Source: a bacterium
GTDB taxonomy: Bacteria; Acidobacteriota; Thermoanaerobaculia; Multivoradales; J023
NCBI GenBank assembly: GCA_024226315.1
Contig: JAAELT010000685.1
Coordinates: 1 to 64,000 of the forward strand
Reading direction: 5' to 3'
Length of the DNA: 64,000 nt
Positions within the stretch are counted from its first letter, which is position 1. The number at the start of each line of letters is the position of its first letter. The translations under genes were made by a program, and so were the position numbers. This document shows, piece after piece, positions 1 to 7,755 of the stretch. Below the pieces are notes generated by a model, which was given only the letters and a program-made list of their open reading frames with translations, was not told the DNA's origin and did no database searches.

Positions 1-1
1 C

Positions 2-70
2 GTCTTCGACCAGGCCGAGAACCGCCTGCACACCATCAAGGCGGTGATGGTGGCGACCCATGGATCGTGA
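2..70 (+). CDS. 3' end of an unidentified gene, cut by the window edge
   Basis: An open frame from the first bases runs to TGA at 68-70 and encodes 22 residues ending in IKAVMVATHGS. The codon choice is GC-rich like the neighbours, and the frame stops shortly before the next gene. Too little is present to name a family. It is listed only so that the left edge is not read as intergenic. Confidence 0.35.
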   Translation, partial: VFDQAENRLHTIKAVMVATHGS

Positions 71-143
71 GCGGTCGGCCTGATGGCCGAGGCCGGAGCG
101 CAACGCGAGCACGTCCGAGCGGGCACTACCGGCAGGAACGAGC

Positions 144-1562
144 TTGAGCACCGCCCGCAGGCCATCCAGGACGGCCGCGGCCGTCGCCGCCATCCAATGT
201 GTCGTGCTGGCAGCGCTCGCGATCTGGGGAAGCAACGCCACCGCCGAAGAAGTCAATCCTCAGTCGCCGCAGGCCGTGGGCCTCATCCTGCAGCTGCTCT
301 CGGGCGAGGGCGAGCCGCGGCAGCAGGCCTTCCAATTCATCGAAGACGGCTGGCACCCGAGCTTCACGCCCATGCTGCTCGAGGTGACCTACTTCACCCG
401 CGACCGGGCAGCGAGGTCGCGCCTGATCCGCCTGGTCGAGGGCAAGACCCGCCAGAGTCACGGCACCGATTTCGACGCCTGGTACAAGTGGCTGTGGAGC
501 GAGGAGCGGCCCGAGCACCCCCACTACGCCGACTTCAAGTCGACCCTCTACAGCCTGATCGACCCCAAGTTCCGCGGCTACTTCTCGAATGAGCGCGCTT
601 CGACCATCCGGCTCGACGAGGTGCGCTGGGGCGGCGTGGCGCAGGACGGCATCCCGCCGCTGCGCGGCCCGAAGATGATCGCCGCGAAGGAGGCCGATTA
701 TCTCGCTGACGGCAACGTCGTCTTCGGGCTCGAGGTCGAGGGCGACGCGCGCGCCTACCCCAAGCGCATCCTGGCCTGGCACGAGATGTTCGTCGACACC
801 GTGGGCGGTGTGCCGGTGGCCGGCGTCTACTGCACGCTGTGCGGCACGATGATTCTGTACGAGACGACGATCCTGTACGAGACCACCCACGAGAAGGTCG
901 AGCACCAGCTCGGCACCAGCGGCTTCCTGTACCGCTCCAACAAGCTCATGTACGACCAGGCGACCCAGTCGCTGTGGAACACCATCTGGGGCCGGCCGGT
1001 GATCGGCCCGCTGGTGGGGCGTGACATCGAGCTGAAACACCGCGGCGTCGTCACCACCACCTGGGGCGAGTGGCGCCGCCGCCATCCCCAGACCACCGTC
1101 CTCTCGCTCGACACCGGCCACCGCCGCGACTACTCCGAGGGCGCCGCCTACCGCGACTACTTCGCCACCGACGAGCTCATGTTCCAGGTCCCCGAAGTCG
1201 ACCGCCGGCTGCGCAACAAGGCCGAGGTGCTGGCCCTGGTCTTCGAGCGCGGCGGCCCGACGTTGGCGATCTCGGCGAAGTTCCTGGACAAGAAGCGCCT
1301 CTACCAAGACTCCCTGGGCGAGGTCGACTTCGTCGTCCTCACCGACCGCTCTGGCGCCAACCGGGTCTATGAGACCAAAGGACTGAAGTTCGAGAGCTGG
1401 GACGACGACCGCAAGGCGGTCGACGCGGGTGGCACGGATTGGACGGTGAGCGAAGGCCGGCTGGAGTCTCCGGAGGGCGTCATGCTGGCCCGCTTGCCGG
1501 CCCACCGAGCCTTCTGGTTCGGCTGGTACGCTGCCTATCCCGAGACCCGGCTGGTGCGCTGA
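144..1562 (+). CDS. Secreted or membrane-anchored DUF3179 family protein
   Basis: The 472-residue product starts at TTG 144. A hydrophobic stretch at about residues 11-35 looks like a signal peptide or anchor. The middle carries the DUF3179 hallmarks: GDARAYPKRILAWHE, then GGVPVAGVYCTLCGT with a Cys-x-x-Cys pair, then GFLYRSNKLMYD. The family is widespread and has no firmly assigned biochemical role. The CxxC and the conserved His suggest metal or redox chemistry, which is inference. An 18-bp near-exact tandem duplication near 845-885 repeats ILYET within the conserved core. The gene converges on the propeller gene ending at 1593, with 30 bp between them. Confidence 0.85.
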   Translation: MSTARRPSRTAAAVAAIQCVVLAALAIWGSNATAEEVNPQSPQAVGLILQLLSGEGEPRQQAFQFIEDGWHPSFTPMLLEVTYFTRDRAARSRLIRLVEGKTRQSHGTDFDAWYKWLWSEERPEHPHYADFKSTLYSLIDPKFRGYFSNERASTIRLDEVRWGGVAQDGIPPLRGPKMIAAKEADYLADGNVVFGLEVEGDARAYPKRILAWHEMFVDTVGGVPVAGVYCTLCGTMILYETTILYETTHEKVEHQLGTSGFLYRSNKLMYDQATQSLWNTIWGRPVIGPLVGRDIELKHRGVVTTTWGEWRRRHPQTTVLSLDTGHRRDYSEGAAYRDYFATDELMFQVPEVDRRLRNKAEVLALVFERGGPTLAISAKFLDKKRLYQDSLGEVDFVVLTDRSGANRVYETKGLKFESWDDDRKAVDAGGTDWTVSEGRLESPEGVMLARLPAHRAFWFGWYAAYPETRLVR

Positions 1563-1592
1563 CGCTCCGCATACGCGCTGTTGGCTCGTTCC

Positions 1593-2813
1593 TCAAGGAC
1601 CCCAGGCGAGGAGGTCCCCGGATTCGAATCCGTCGGCGAAGATCGAAGCGGGCGCTGTCGGCGGCGTGAGATACGCTCGCAGGGTAGAGAACGTCGTCAA
1701 GTAGAGATGAGCTCCGTCGGGGCTGCCGCCGACTCCGTTGACGCCGCCGGTCGGAAACGCCTGGACGAAGGTGAGGTCGCCGGCGGCGTCGCGCTCGAAC
1801 ATGACGATCCGCCCGTCGAACAGGCTGCCGACGAAGAAGAAGAGGCCGCTCGGGCTGATCGCCATGCGGTTCGCGCCCCACAATCCCTCGACGCCGTCGA
1901 CCCCGTTGCGCACCACGGAGCGATAGGTCAGCAGGCCGGTGGCGGGATCACGATCGAAGATCGCCACCGCCTGGTCTTCCCTGCCGGTGGCATACAGCGT
2001 CTCCCCTCGCGGCCCGATGATCACGCCGCTCGCCCCTTCGAGGCCGTCGACGCCCAGGACGCCGTCGGTGTGGATCTCGAGCATCGTCAACGCGCCGGTC
2101 GAAGGGCCGATCCCGAAGACGGAAAGAGTGTCGTCGCTCACAGCCGCGACGTAGAGATGCTCACCGTTCGAGCTGATCGTCAGACCTTCGGCCCCGACCA
2201 GCGGATCGAACGGAAAGACGTCGCTGCCGAACGAGCTGCTGAAGGTGAGCGAGCCGCTCGGCTGATCGCGCGTGTAGACCGCCACGCGTCCTTGAAAAAT
2301 GGTGGCGTAGACAAAGCCCCCGTCGGGACTCACGACGACGTCCTGAGGCTGGGAGAGAAACGGCGTACCGAAGTCCGTCTCCGTTTCGACGAAAGTCAAT
2401 CGACCCGTTCCGGCATCGCGATCGAAGACCGCGAGGGCGTTGTCGACACTGCTGGCGGAATAGACATGGGCGTCGTCCGGGCTGATCGTCAGCCCCTGCA
2501 GGCCGTCGAGCCCGTCGACACCGCCCTGGCCATCGAAGAGAGCCTCGATGAAGGTCACCAGCCCGGTCTCGGGATCGCGGCCGAATGCCGCCACCGCTGC
2601 ATCGTTCTGGGCACCGACATAGAGGTGGGCGCCGTCGGTGCTGAGCGTCAGATCGAGAGCTCCTTCGAGTCCGTCGACGCCGTCGACGCCGTCGGTCTCG
2701 ATCTCGATCAAGGTCAGTGTGGGTTGCGCGGCCAGGACTCCTGCTGCGGACAATCCGAGAACACAGATCAAAGGCATTGCGAGCCGCCGATTCATCCTGA
2801 TCCCATTCATCAC
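1593..2813 (-). CDS. Secreted seven-bladed lactonase/YncE-like beta-propeller
   Basis: The 406-residue product has a signal peptide (a basic start, then LICVLGLSAAGVLAAQ). About seven repeats follow, each with a core like DGAHLYVGAQNDAAVAAF and a following R-D-P-x-T-G turn, which is typical of 6-phosphogluconolactonase/YncE-type propellers. The last residues, FADGFESGDLLAWGP, match a C-terminal tag found on many secreted acidobacterial proteins. The tag probably serves sorting or attachment, though its mechanism is not established. Two adjacent ATGs make the exact start uncertain by a few residues. It is transcribed divergently from 2996-3925 across about 180 bp that must hold both promoters. 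Real lactonase activity cannot be judged from sequence. Confidence 0.85.
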   Translation of the reverse strand: MMNGIRMNRRLAMPLICVLGLSAAGVLAAQPTLTLIEIETDGVDGVDGLEGALDLTLSTDGAHLYVGAQNDAAVAAFGRDPETGLVTFIEALFDGQGGVDGLDGLQGLTISPDDAHVYSASSVDNALAVFDRDAGTGRLTFVETETDFGTPFLSQPQDVVVSPDGGFVYATIFQGRVAVYTRDQPSGSLTFSSSFGSDVFPFDPLVGAEGLTISSNGEHLYVAAVSDDTLSVFGIGPSTGALTMLEIHTDGVLGVDGLEGASGVIIGPRGETLYATGREDQAVAIFDRDPATGLLTYRSVVRNGVDGVEGLWGANRMAISPSGLFFFVGSLFDGRIVMFERDAAGDLTFVQAFPTGGVNGVGGSPDGAHLYLTTFSTLRAYLTPPTAPASIFADGFESGDLLAWGP

Positions 2814-2995
2814 CGGGCCTCCTGCTGGACAAACAGATCGAGCTGCTACCGAGTCGAACGATATCGCAGTTCAGGGCCGGCGAGGAATCGCGACAACAGG
2901 CTCACGGATGCATCCACGAGAGAGTTTCTTCTCGACGATACGCCCGCCCGCGCCTATACTCCCGTGACGCCGAGCAGCATGGAGCCAGGAGGGAT

Positions 2996-3925
2996 ATGCC
3001 GAAGAGCGGGAAGAAGCGAGGGAGGAAGAAGTCCGGGAGGAAAAAGTCCCGGCTGTCGACGATGGTGATACACCGGATCGAGGACACCAAGGCCCTGCTG
3101 TCCTCGATCGATGTGCTCAAAGCGTCGATCGAGGAGAAGCTTGCCGAGAGGTTCGAGCCCAGGCTCCGGCCCGGGGAGACGCTTCCGGACTACGGCCTGG
3201 CCCTGGACCTGGCCGGCCGCGACGTGCAGGCCGCGCTCGATCGTCTGGTGGATCTGGACGACGAGCTGTTCCTCAAGACCGTGGAGCGCGAGGGACTGCA
3301 GCAAAGCCGGGAGGAGATCCTGAAGGAGGAGGTCTATCCCCGATTGGTGAACGTGCGCGGAGCGATCGACCGGGCCTACGAGCGGCGAGGCGCCCGCCTG
3401 ATCCACCGTATGGAAGGGCGCACTCCGCGCAAGCCAACGGACATCGAGCACGTGGTCGAGAACCTCCTGCGTGTGCTCGGAGACCCCGACGCCACGATGC
3501 CGTTGCGCAAGGCCTCGGCCCCCAGGGACCAGCGGGAGGAATGGCTGCGGCTGCTGGCCGAGCCGCACGAGCTGGCGAGAAGCATGGGCAAGGAACAGAA
3601 GAAGTGCGAGGGGGTCATCGCGCGCCTCGGCATCTTCCGGCGCCGCGCCATGGACGACTTCGACCAGGTCTACGCGCAGATCCTGCGCTACGTCAAGGCG
3701 AAGCTGGTCTTGACGGGGGAGAGCACCGAGTCGCTCAGGCATCTGCGGCCGCACTATCAGCGCCGGAAGATGGCGCGACAGGCGCGGCAGAAGCGCGAAG
3801 CCCGGGCCGAGACCAGGTCCGCGGCGGCCGAGCCGGAGCGGGGCAAGCAGGTCCGCGAGGCGGTCCGTTCCACCGTCGCCAAGTGGCTGGGCAAGGCCGG
3901 CGAGCCCGGGGACTCCGACGACTGA
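2996..3925 (+). CDS. Unrecognised basic, helical protein
   Basis: The 309-residue product starts at ATG 2996 behind AGGAGGG. The first 20 residues are a Lys/Arg/Gly-rich tail (GKKRGRKKSGRKK) that could contact nucleic acid. The rest is charged and predicted by eye to be alpha-helical, with no transmembrane segment and no catalytic motif that I recognise. The C-terminus is again basic (HYQRRKMARQARQKREAR). The gene is single, with the divergent propeller on one side and the 42-bp repeat array starting just after its stop. It could be a nucleoid- or RNA-associated protein, but that is speculation from composition. Confidence 0.65.
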   Translation: MPKSGKKRGRKKSGRKKSRLSTMVIHRIEDTKALLSSIDVLKASIEEKLAERFEPRLRPGETLPDYGLALDLAGRDVQAALDRLVDLDDELFLKTVEREGLQQSREEILKEEVYPRLVNVRGAIDRAYERRGARLIHRMEGRTPRKPTDIEHVVENLLRVLGDPDATMPLRKASAPRDQREEWLRLLAEPHELARSMGKEQKKCEGVIARLGIFRRRAMDDFDQVYAQILRYVKAKLVLTGESTESLRHLRPHYQRRKMARQARQKREARAETRSAAAEPERGKQVREAVRSTVAKWLGKAGEPGDSDD

Positions 3926-3978
3926 AGCCCGGACGAAACGGCGCTTCGACGCGTGCCGGCGCTGCCCGGACGTCGCTA

Positions 3979-4440
3979 CTGGCCGCGGCCACGGGTGTCG
4001 CGCCGGGTTGGACGTCCCCAGTCAGCGCGGCCACCGGTGCCGCGGCGAGTTGGACGTCTCCAGTGGGCGCAGCCGCCGGTGTGGCGAAGAGTTGGACGTC
4101 TCCACTCGTCGCAGCCACCGGTGTTACGGCGAGTTGGACATGTCCAAATCGCTCCAGCCACCGGTGTTGGAGCCAATTGGACGTCTCCACTCGTCGCGAC
4201 ACCGCCTGTTCAGCACCGCGGGCAGCGCCGCGAAGTGGCGGCACGGCTTGCGAAGCAACTCGGGCGGCCGCGCGAGGTCGCGGCAGCGTGTGTGAAGCGA
4301 CCCGGGCATCTCCAGGGAGTCGCCGCAACAGTTGATCATCCTCGCGGGCAGTGTCGGGAAGGCGGATCAACAGTTGATCGTCCTAGCCGGCAGTGTCGGG
4401 AAGGCGCCGCGGCCGGTGATAGGGGCTGCCCTGAGTGGAT
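3979..4440. repeat. 42-bp tandem repeat array with embedded palindromes
   Basis: Units begin at 4007, 4049, 4091 and 4133, with a fifth partial at 4176. Each starts GTTGGACGTCTCCA or a close variant. Spacing is exactly 42 bp, except for one 43-bp unit. A diverged second block keeps the 42-bp period, with units at 4230, 4272, 4314, 4356 and 4398; the last units share CAACAGTTGATC (4326, 4368). The fourth unit contains the perfect palindrome TTGGACATGTCCAA (4134-4147), and GATCAACAGTTGATC (4364-4378) is another. The units are contiguous, without spacers. One frame reads as 14-residue repeats but breaks at the 43-bp unit, so I treat the array as non-coding. The 3926-4562 gap holds nothing else I can support. 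Confidence 0.8.
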
Positions 4441-4562
4441 GAAAGGCTGCGCAGCACCGGATCCGGTGGGCCGACAGGCGGAGGAGGCCGCCACGACCGA
4501 TGATTCCGCCCGAGGAGACCGGCGACTTCTACCGCCGAGCTGCTAGACTCGGAGGTGGATGA

Positions 4563-4991
4563 GTGCGCACCCTGAAGACGCTGAAGCCCGGCGAAAACGG
4601 CACCAAGGAGTTGCTGTCCCGGTACGGTGCGAGTCTCCTCTATGTCCGTTACCGCTACGACGAAGGGACCCGCGAGCGCGTGAAGACGGTGGAGTTGGTG
4701 GTCCAGCGGCGGTCGGGGAGGACCGAGGCAGATTGCCCGCCGCCGCGACAGCTGGGCGGCGTGGCCGCGGGCGCCGCGGGGAGGCGTGTGGCTTTACGGA
4801 TCGGATGGCGGGAGCGGGACCTGCAAGCGCGGGTCAAGTCCGCCGGCGGCAGGTGGAATCCAGACAGGCGGGTCTGGATTTCGCGGCGCGAGGTGTGGCC
4901 GAGCGGCTGGATCTTCTGCATCGGGTTGTGGGTGGCGGTGGATAGATCTGGTAACCCGATGGATAAATGTAGGCATCGCGGTAATGGATAG
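4563..4991 (+). pseudogene. Small conserved-looking ORF with a probable frameshift
   Basis: The reading frame starts at GTG 4563 behind a good GGAGGTGG and begins MRTLKTLKPGENGTKELL, followed by LLYVRYRYDEGTRERVKTVEL. A second block runs RVKSAGGRWNPDRRVW. After about 4890 this frame becomes implausible (EVWPSGWIFCIG), whereas the neighbouring frame reads GVAERLDLLHRVVGG and stops at 4945. That suggests a one-base frameshift near 4890, or a sequencing error, and an original protein of roughly 125 residues. I do not know its function. Its position beside short repeats and integron-type cassettes suggests accessory DNA. Confidence 0.5.
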
Positions 4992-5031
4992 ATGTAGGCA
5001 TGGCGTGGACAGATCTAGGCATCGATGCCTA
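4939..5031. repeat. Four short degenerate direct repeats ending in a 16-bp palindrome
   Basis: TGGATAGATsTrGG-like units start at 4939, 4960, 4985 and 5006, with spacings of 21, 25 and 21 bp. The middle two share GATGTAGGCAT or AATGTAGGCAT. The last unit runs into the perfect palindrome TAGGCATCGATGCCTA (5016-5031). The block lies between the frameshifted small ORF and the left boundary of the gene cassettes. It could be protein binding sites. No function is evident. Confidence 0.55.
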
Positions 5032-5207
5032 CGGGTAGGAATCGCGTGTCGCTTGACTAAAGGTTACGAGGACGAAGCTTCGGCCGTCAGTCCTACAGTC
5101 GCGACGCAGGGGGCAACCGTCACGCAGACTTAGCTAACGAACTCCTTGCAGAAGCCAGGAAGATTCAAACAGACCATCAAACGAAAGTAGTACAGGGGGC
5201 ATGACCA

Positions 5208-6293
5208 TTGAGAGTTCGAGATCTCGTTTTTGCTGCCGAGACCATTCTTCGCGCCCGCCGAGATCCACTTCTCGAGCAGTTCTTCAGTAACCTGCGTAGC
5301 GGGCTACAGGAACAAAAGAAACAGCCTCAACGAGATGTTGCTTGGCTGCTGGCGCTTCTTGAGTCCGGCGAAGACCATCTTTCCGACTTCAAGATTGAAG
5401 ATTACGGCTCATCAGTGCAAGCTGCCCTTAGAGCATTGGGCTCACCGAGCTTGCTCGGGTCGAAGGTATACGAAGAGTTTGTGGGAATAGTCGAAGACAG
5501 CAAGACTAATCCTAAGGCAGCTTCGGACAAATTGCAGAAGAGAATCAGTAAGTTCGACCAGGACTTGCGGAACATCGAGCAGATTTTTCAGCTGCTTAGT
5601 GGCTTGCCTACAATTACGCTTCCGCGCGAAACCGATGAAGGAAAGAGCCTGTTTCGGATCTTCTTTAAAGAAAGGGCTTCGATAAGCACCTTTCAGGATA
5701 TGGAAGAGCATGGCGAGTCGTGGCATCAAACGTTATGGTTTCTGGCACGCCTGACAGGGACTTCTTCTGCTGAGGAAGCAGTCGAAGCTGTGGACGAAGG
5801 CTCTATAGTTCTATACATTACTTGTGCTATTGGTGTTGCTACTGCGCTCGCCAAAACCACGAATCTTGTCTTGGAAGCTGTCGAGCGGCTTGCCAGGATT
5901 CGTAAGACCCGGCTGGAAGCCGAGCAGCTACAGCTTGAAAATCGGAAGATTGTAGCGGGATTAGAGGCGGAAGAAGCTCGTCTTCTAAAAGAAAAGCCGG
6001 CTTCTATAACACAGAGCCTGGCGTTAGAATATTCATTGGACGAGCTTGAGGATGGCAATACGGTCCGAAACGGCATGGAAAAGGTGATTGGCAAATTGAT
6101 TAGCTTTTTTGACCGAGGCGGGGAGATTGAGTTTATTCAGATAAGCGCGCCGGAGGAAGATGCTGTGAAGCGGATTAACAAGCAGTCCGCTACGCTTCGA
6201 AGATTGGAAGCCGAGGTCGTTAAGTTGAAATTTTTAAGTGCCGGTGAGCCGGTTGGCAGCTCCAGTGGGCCAAATGAAGAATCTCCCTCGTAA
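5208..6293 (+). CDS. Cassette 1 protein, unrecognised, with one membrane segment and coiled coil
   Basis: The 361-residue product starts at TTG 5208, about 10 nt after AGGGGG. An ATG at 5201 is in another frame. The N-terminal 160 residues look helical and charged. A hydrophobic segment, IVLYITCAIGVATALA (about residue 200), is followed by a long heptad-like helix (ARIRKTRLEAEQLQLEN) and an acidic C-terminus. I recognise no enzyme motif. Base composition is much less GC-rich than in neighbouring genes, which points to transfer. Its stop codon lies inside the left core of attC 1, as in integron cassettes. With the HEPN protein in the next cassette, a role in phage or plasmid conflict is possible but unproven. 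Confidence 0.75.
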   Translation: MRVRDLVFAAETILRARRDPLLEQFFSNLRSGLQEQKKQPQRDVAWLLALLESGEDHLSDFKIEDYGSSVQAALRALGSPSLLGSKVYEEFVGIVEDSKTNPKAASDKLQKRISKFDQDLRNIEQIFQLLSGLPTITLPRETDEGKSLFRIFFKERASISTFQDMEEHGESWHQTLWFLARLTGTSSAEEAVEAVDEGSIVLYITCAIGVATALAKTTNLVLEAVERLARIRKTRLEAEQLQLENRKIVAGLEAEEARLLKEKPASITQSLALEYSLDELEDGNTVRNGMEKVIGKLISFFDRGGEIEFIQISAPEEDAVKRINKQSATLRRLEAEVVKLKFLSAGEPVGSSSGPNEESPS

Positions 6294-6361
6294 CCAAAGG
6301 CTGCTGCTGGACGAATCCTTCGCTTCGCTCAGGTTGTCGCCACAGAGCCTAAACGTTAAAC
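6288..6361 (+). repeat. attC site 1 (between cassettes 1 and 2)
   Basis: The left core is TCGTAAC (6288-6294), overlapping the TAA stop. The right core is GTTAAAC (6355-6361), fitting GTTRRRY. Between them lies an imperfect inverted repeat: GGCTGCTGCTGG on the left pairs with CCACAGAGCC on the right, with an extra unpaired base. It surrounds the loop CTTCGCTTCGCT, which also occurs in attC 2. Size (74 bp) and plan match integron attC sites. Confidence 0.7.
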
Positions 6362-6380
6362 AGAACTAGAGTCGAGTAAT

Positions 6381-7499
6381 ATGGCCGAATCAAGCCATGT
6401 GCCGATAGTCATAGGGAACGCGGCTCCGTTTCGCCTTGTTGTTCGAGACGAAGACCACTGGAACCCTTCATTAGAAGACATCAACAGGGGCCAATACGAT
6501 TACGTTAAACTTCATAGGCTTTCTGCTTTTGTAGACGTGGGCATAGCGCCCTATTCTCTCGGGATTGGATTTGATGGGAGCCTGGTACTCCCGGCAACCG
6601 ACGACTACAAGGACAGAGACGCAGCTCTGGCCAAGTTTAACCAGGTACTCGGCCAACTTCTCTTGGGCGGAGTATATACAGAAGCGGTGTCGCCGGAAGA
6701 TATAACTTTCGGGACTTTGACTCTAGATGGTTACTTTAGAGGCATAACTTGTGCAAGCGGCCCTGTGTCGAGATTTCATCAGGCAATACGTCAGAAGATG
6801 GGTGGTGTGCTAGATTTAGGTAGGCTGGTAAAACCAAGAAAAATCGCCGTTGGCGAGGTCGAATCCTCGCTGCTCAAAGGAAAAGAAGTCCTGGCCACTG
6901 TCGATAGGCTCTCGGCCGGTATACTCCTGAACGGTGTCACCTACCTTGTAAGGCATCAGTGGGCCGAAGCTCTCGTGGGACTTTGGACTTCAATCGAACA
7001 AGTGGTGTCTCATATTTGGGACACCAGAATCGCGAAGTGCGATTCTGATCGCGGAGCGAAGATAGTTGGGCGGGGCAAGTTTTTGCAGGATTTTAGGACA
7101 TGGACAACGTCTGCGCGGGTGGAGGTTCTATATCAGAAAGGGCTCATTGGTGCAGGTGAATACAATCTGCTGAACAAGGCGAGAAAAGCGAGGAATGAAT
7201 TTGTCCATTCAGGTAAGACACCAAAACGACAAAGCGCAGAGGCGTCGGCCAAAGCACTGTTTGGGCTGATGTCGCTGGTTATTGCGAATTACAAGGATAG
7301 CGGCCACCTGTCAGATATCTACGAGCGGATACTGCGCAATGTGCGTGGTTCTTTTGTTCCGAAAGAGCGAGTTGTCCCTATGGAGGAGGTTTCATGGTGG
7401 ATAGAAATACCGCCGATTCCCGGAGATCCACGTTGGGGGGACAGGAAGTACGATGTGGTTGAGAGTCTTAGGCTTAAACCCGTTTCGAAAGAAATTTAA
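6381..7499 (+). CDS. Cassette 2 protein with a C-terminal HEPN-like domain
   Basis: The 372-residue product starts at ATG 6381. The N-terminal half is unrecognised. In the C-terminal half, a helical region (LVGLWTSIEQVVSHIW) is followed by LLNKARKARNEFVHSGK. RNEFVH fits the R-x4-6-H signature of HEPN domains, many of which are RNases in toxin-antitoxin and antiphage systems; this arrangement resembles the Apea-like HEPN group. No signal peptide or membrane segment is seen, so it should act in the cytoplasm. Its composition is A+T-rich compared with the host, and the stop codon TAA is embedded in the attC core ATTTAAC. Nuclease activity is inferred from the motif only. Confidence 0.75.
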   Translation: MAESSHVPIVIGNAAPFRLVVRDEDHWNPSLEDINRGQYDYVKLHRLSAFVDVGIAPYSLGIGFDGSLVLPATDDYKDRDAALAKFNQVLGQLLLGGVYTEAVSPEDITFGTLTLDGYFRGITCASGPVSRFHQAIRQKMGGVLDLGRLVKPRKIAVGEVESSLLKGKEVLATVDRLSAGILLNGVTYLVRHQWAEALVGLWTSIEQVVSHIWDTRIAKCDSDRGAKIVGRGKFLQDFRTWTTSARVEVLYQKGLIGAGEYNLLNKARKARNEFVHSGKTPKRQSAEASAKALFGLMSLVIANYKDSGHLSDIYERILRNVRGSFVPKERVVPMEEVSWWIEIPPIPGDPRWGDRKYDVVESLRLKPVSKEI

Positions 7500-7579
7500 C
7501 AAGCGGTCCCGCCAGGCGCTCAAGAGCTGCTTCGCTTCGCTGCCAGCTCTCGGGCGCTGGGGTGAACCGTGCGTTCGAG
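7494..7579 (+). repeat. attC site 2 (end of cassette 2)
   Basis: The left core ATTTAAC (7494-7500) overlaps the stop codon of the HEPN gene. Two arms of 32 nt (7498-7529 and 7544-7575) are imperfectly complementary, with 22 of 32 positions paired. The final AAGAGCTG/CAGCTCT segment is near-perfect, around a 14-nt loop containing CTTCGCTTCGCT. The right core reads GTTCGAG (7573-7579). It keeps the GTT crossover triplet but not RRRY, as expected where the last cassette joins non-cassette DNA. Confidence 0.7.
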
Positions 7580-7755
7580 GTGGTGGTCGAAAGGATGTGG
7601 GCGCTCGAGATCTCGTGTCCTCAGGAAATCATGCGGACCGCCCCGATCGGGGCCAACGCCTTCGACGACCCTGAGCGGGCGACGGAGGAAGGCCGGCTGT
7701 CGACGGTGCGCGGTGCGGCACGGCGCCGACCTCGAAGAGGCGGTGATCTGAAGCT

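Larger units (their letters stand above)
5064..7573 (+). mobile_element. Two-cassette integron-type array without a visible integrase
   Basis: Cassette 1 runs from 5064 to 6355 and cassette 2 from 6356 to 7573. Each has one gene followed by an attC-like site whose left core overlaps the gene's stop codon. In cassette 1 the 5' core GTTACGA (5063-5069) is the exact reverse complement of its 3' core TCGTAAC (6288-6294), as expected from a circular cassette. In cassette 2 GTTAAAC (6355-6361) pairs 6 of 7 with ATTTAAC (7494-7500). Both genes are visibly richer in A+T than the surroundings. No integron integrase or attI is recognisable here, so this resembles a cluster of attC sites lacking an integrase, or cassettes inserted at secondary sites. 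Confidence 0.75.

Noticed and set aside
126..1505. A 459-codon minus-strand frame over the DUF3179 gene
   Set aside because: The plus strand has the family motifs. The minus frame has the Ala/Arg/Gly/Val bias of a shadow.
4008..4295. A coding 14-residue repeat protein in the 42-bp array
   Set aside because: No single frame stays coherent: the 43-bp unit shifts it. No ribosome-binding site was seen, and three frames look equally repetitive.
3979..4440. CRISPR array
   Set aside because: Units are contiguous without unique spacers, and no cas gene is present.
5064..7573. A complete mobile integron
   Set aside because: No intI gene, attI site or cassette promoter can be recognised in the window.
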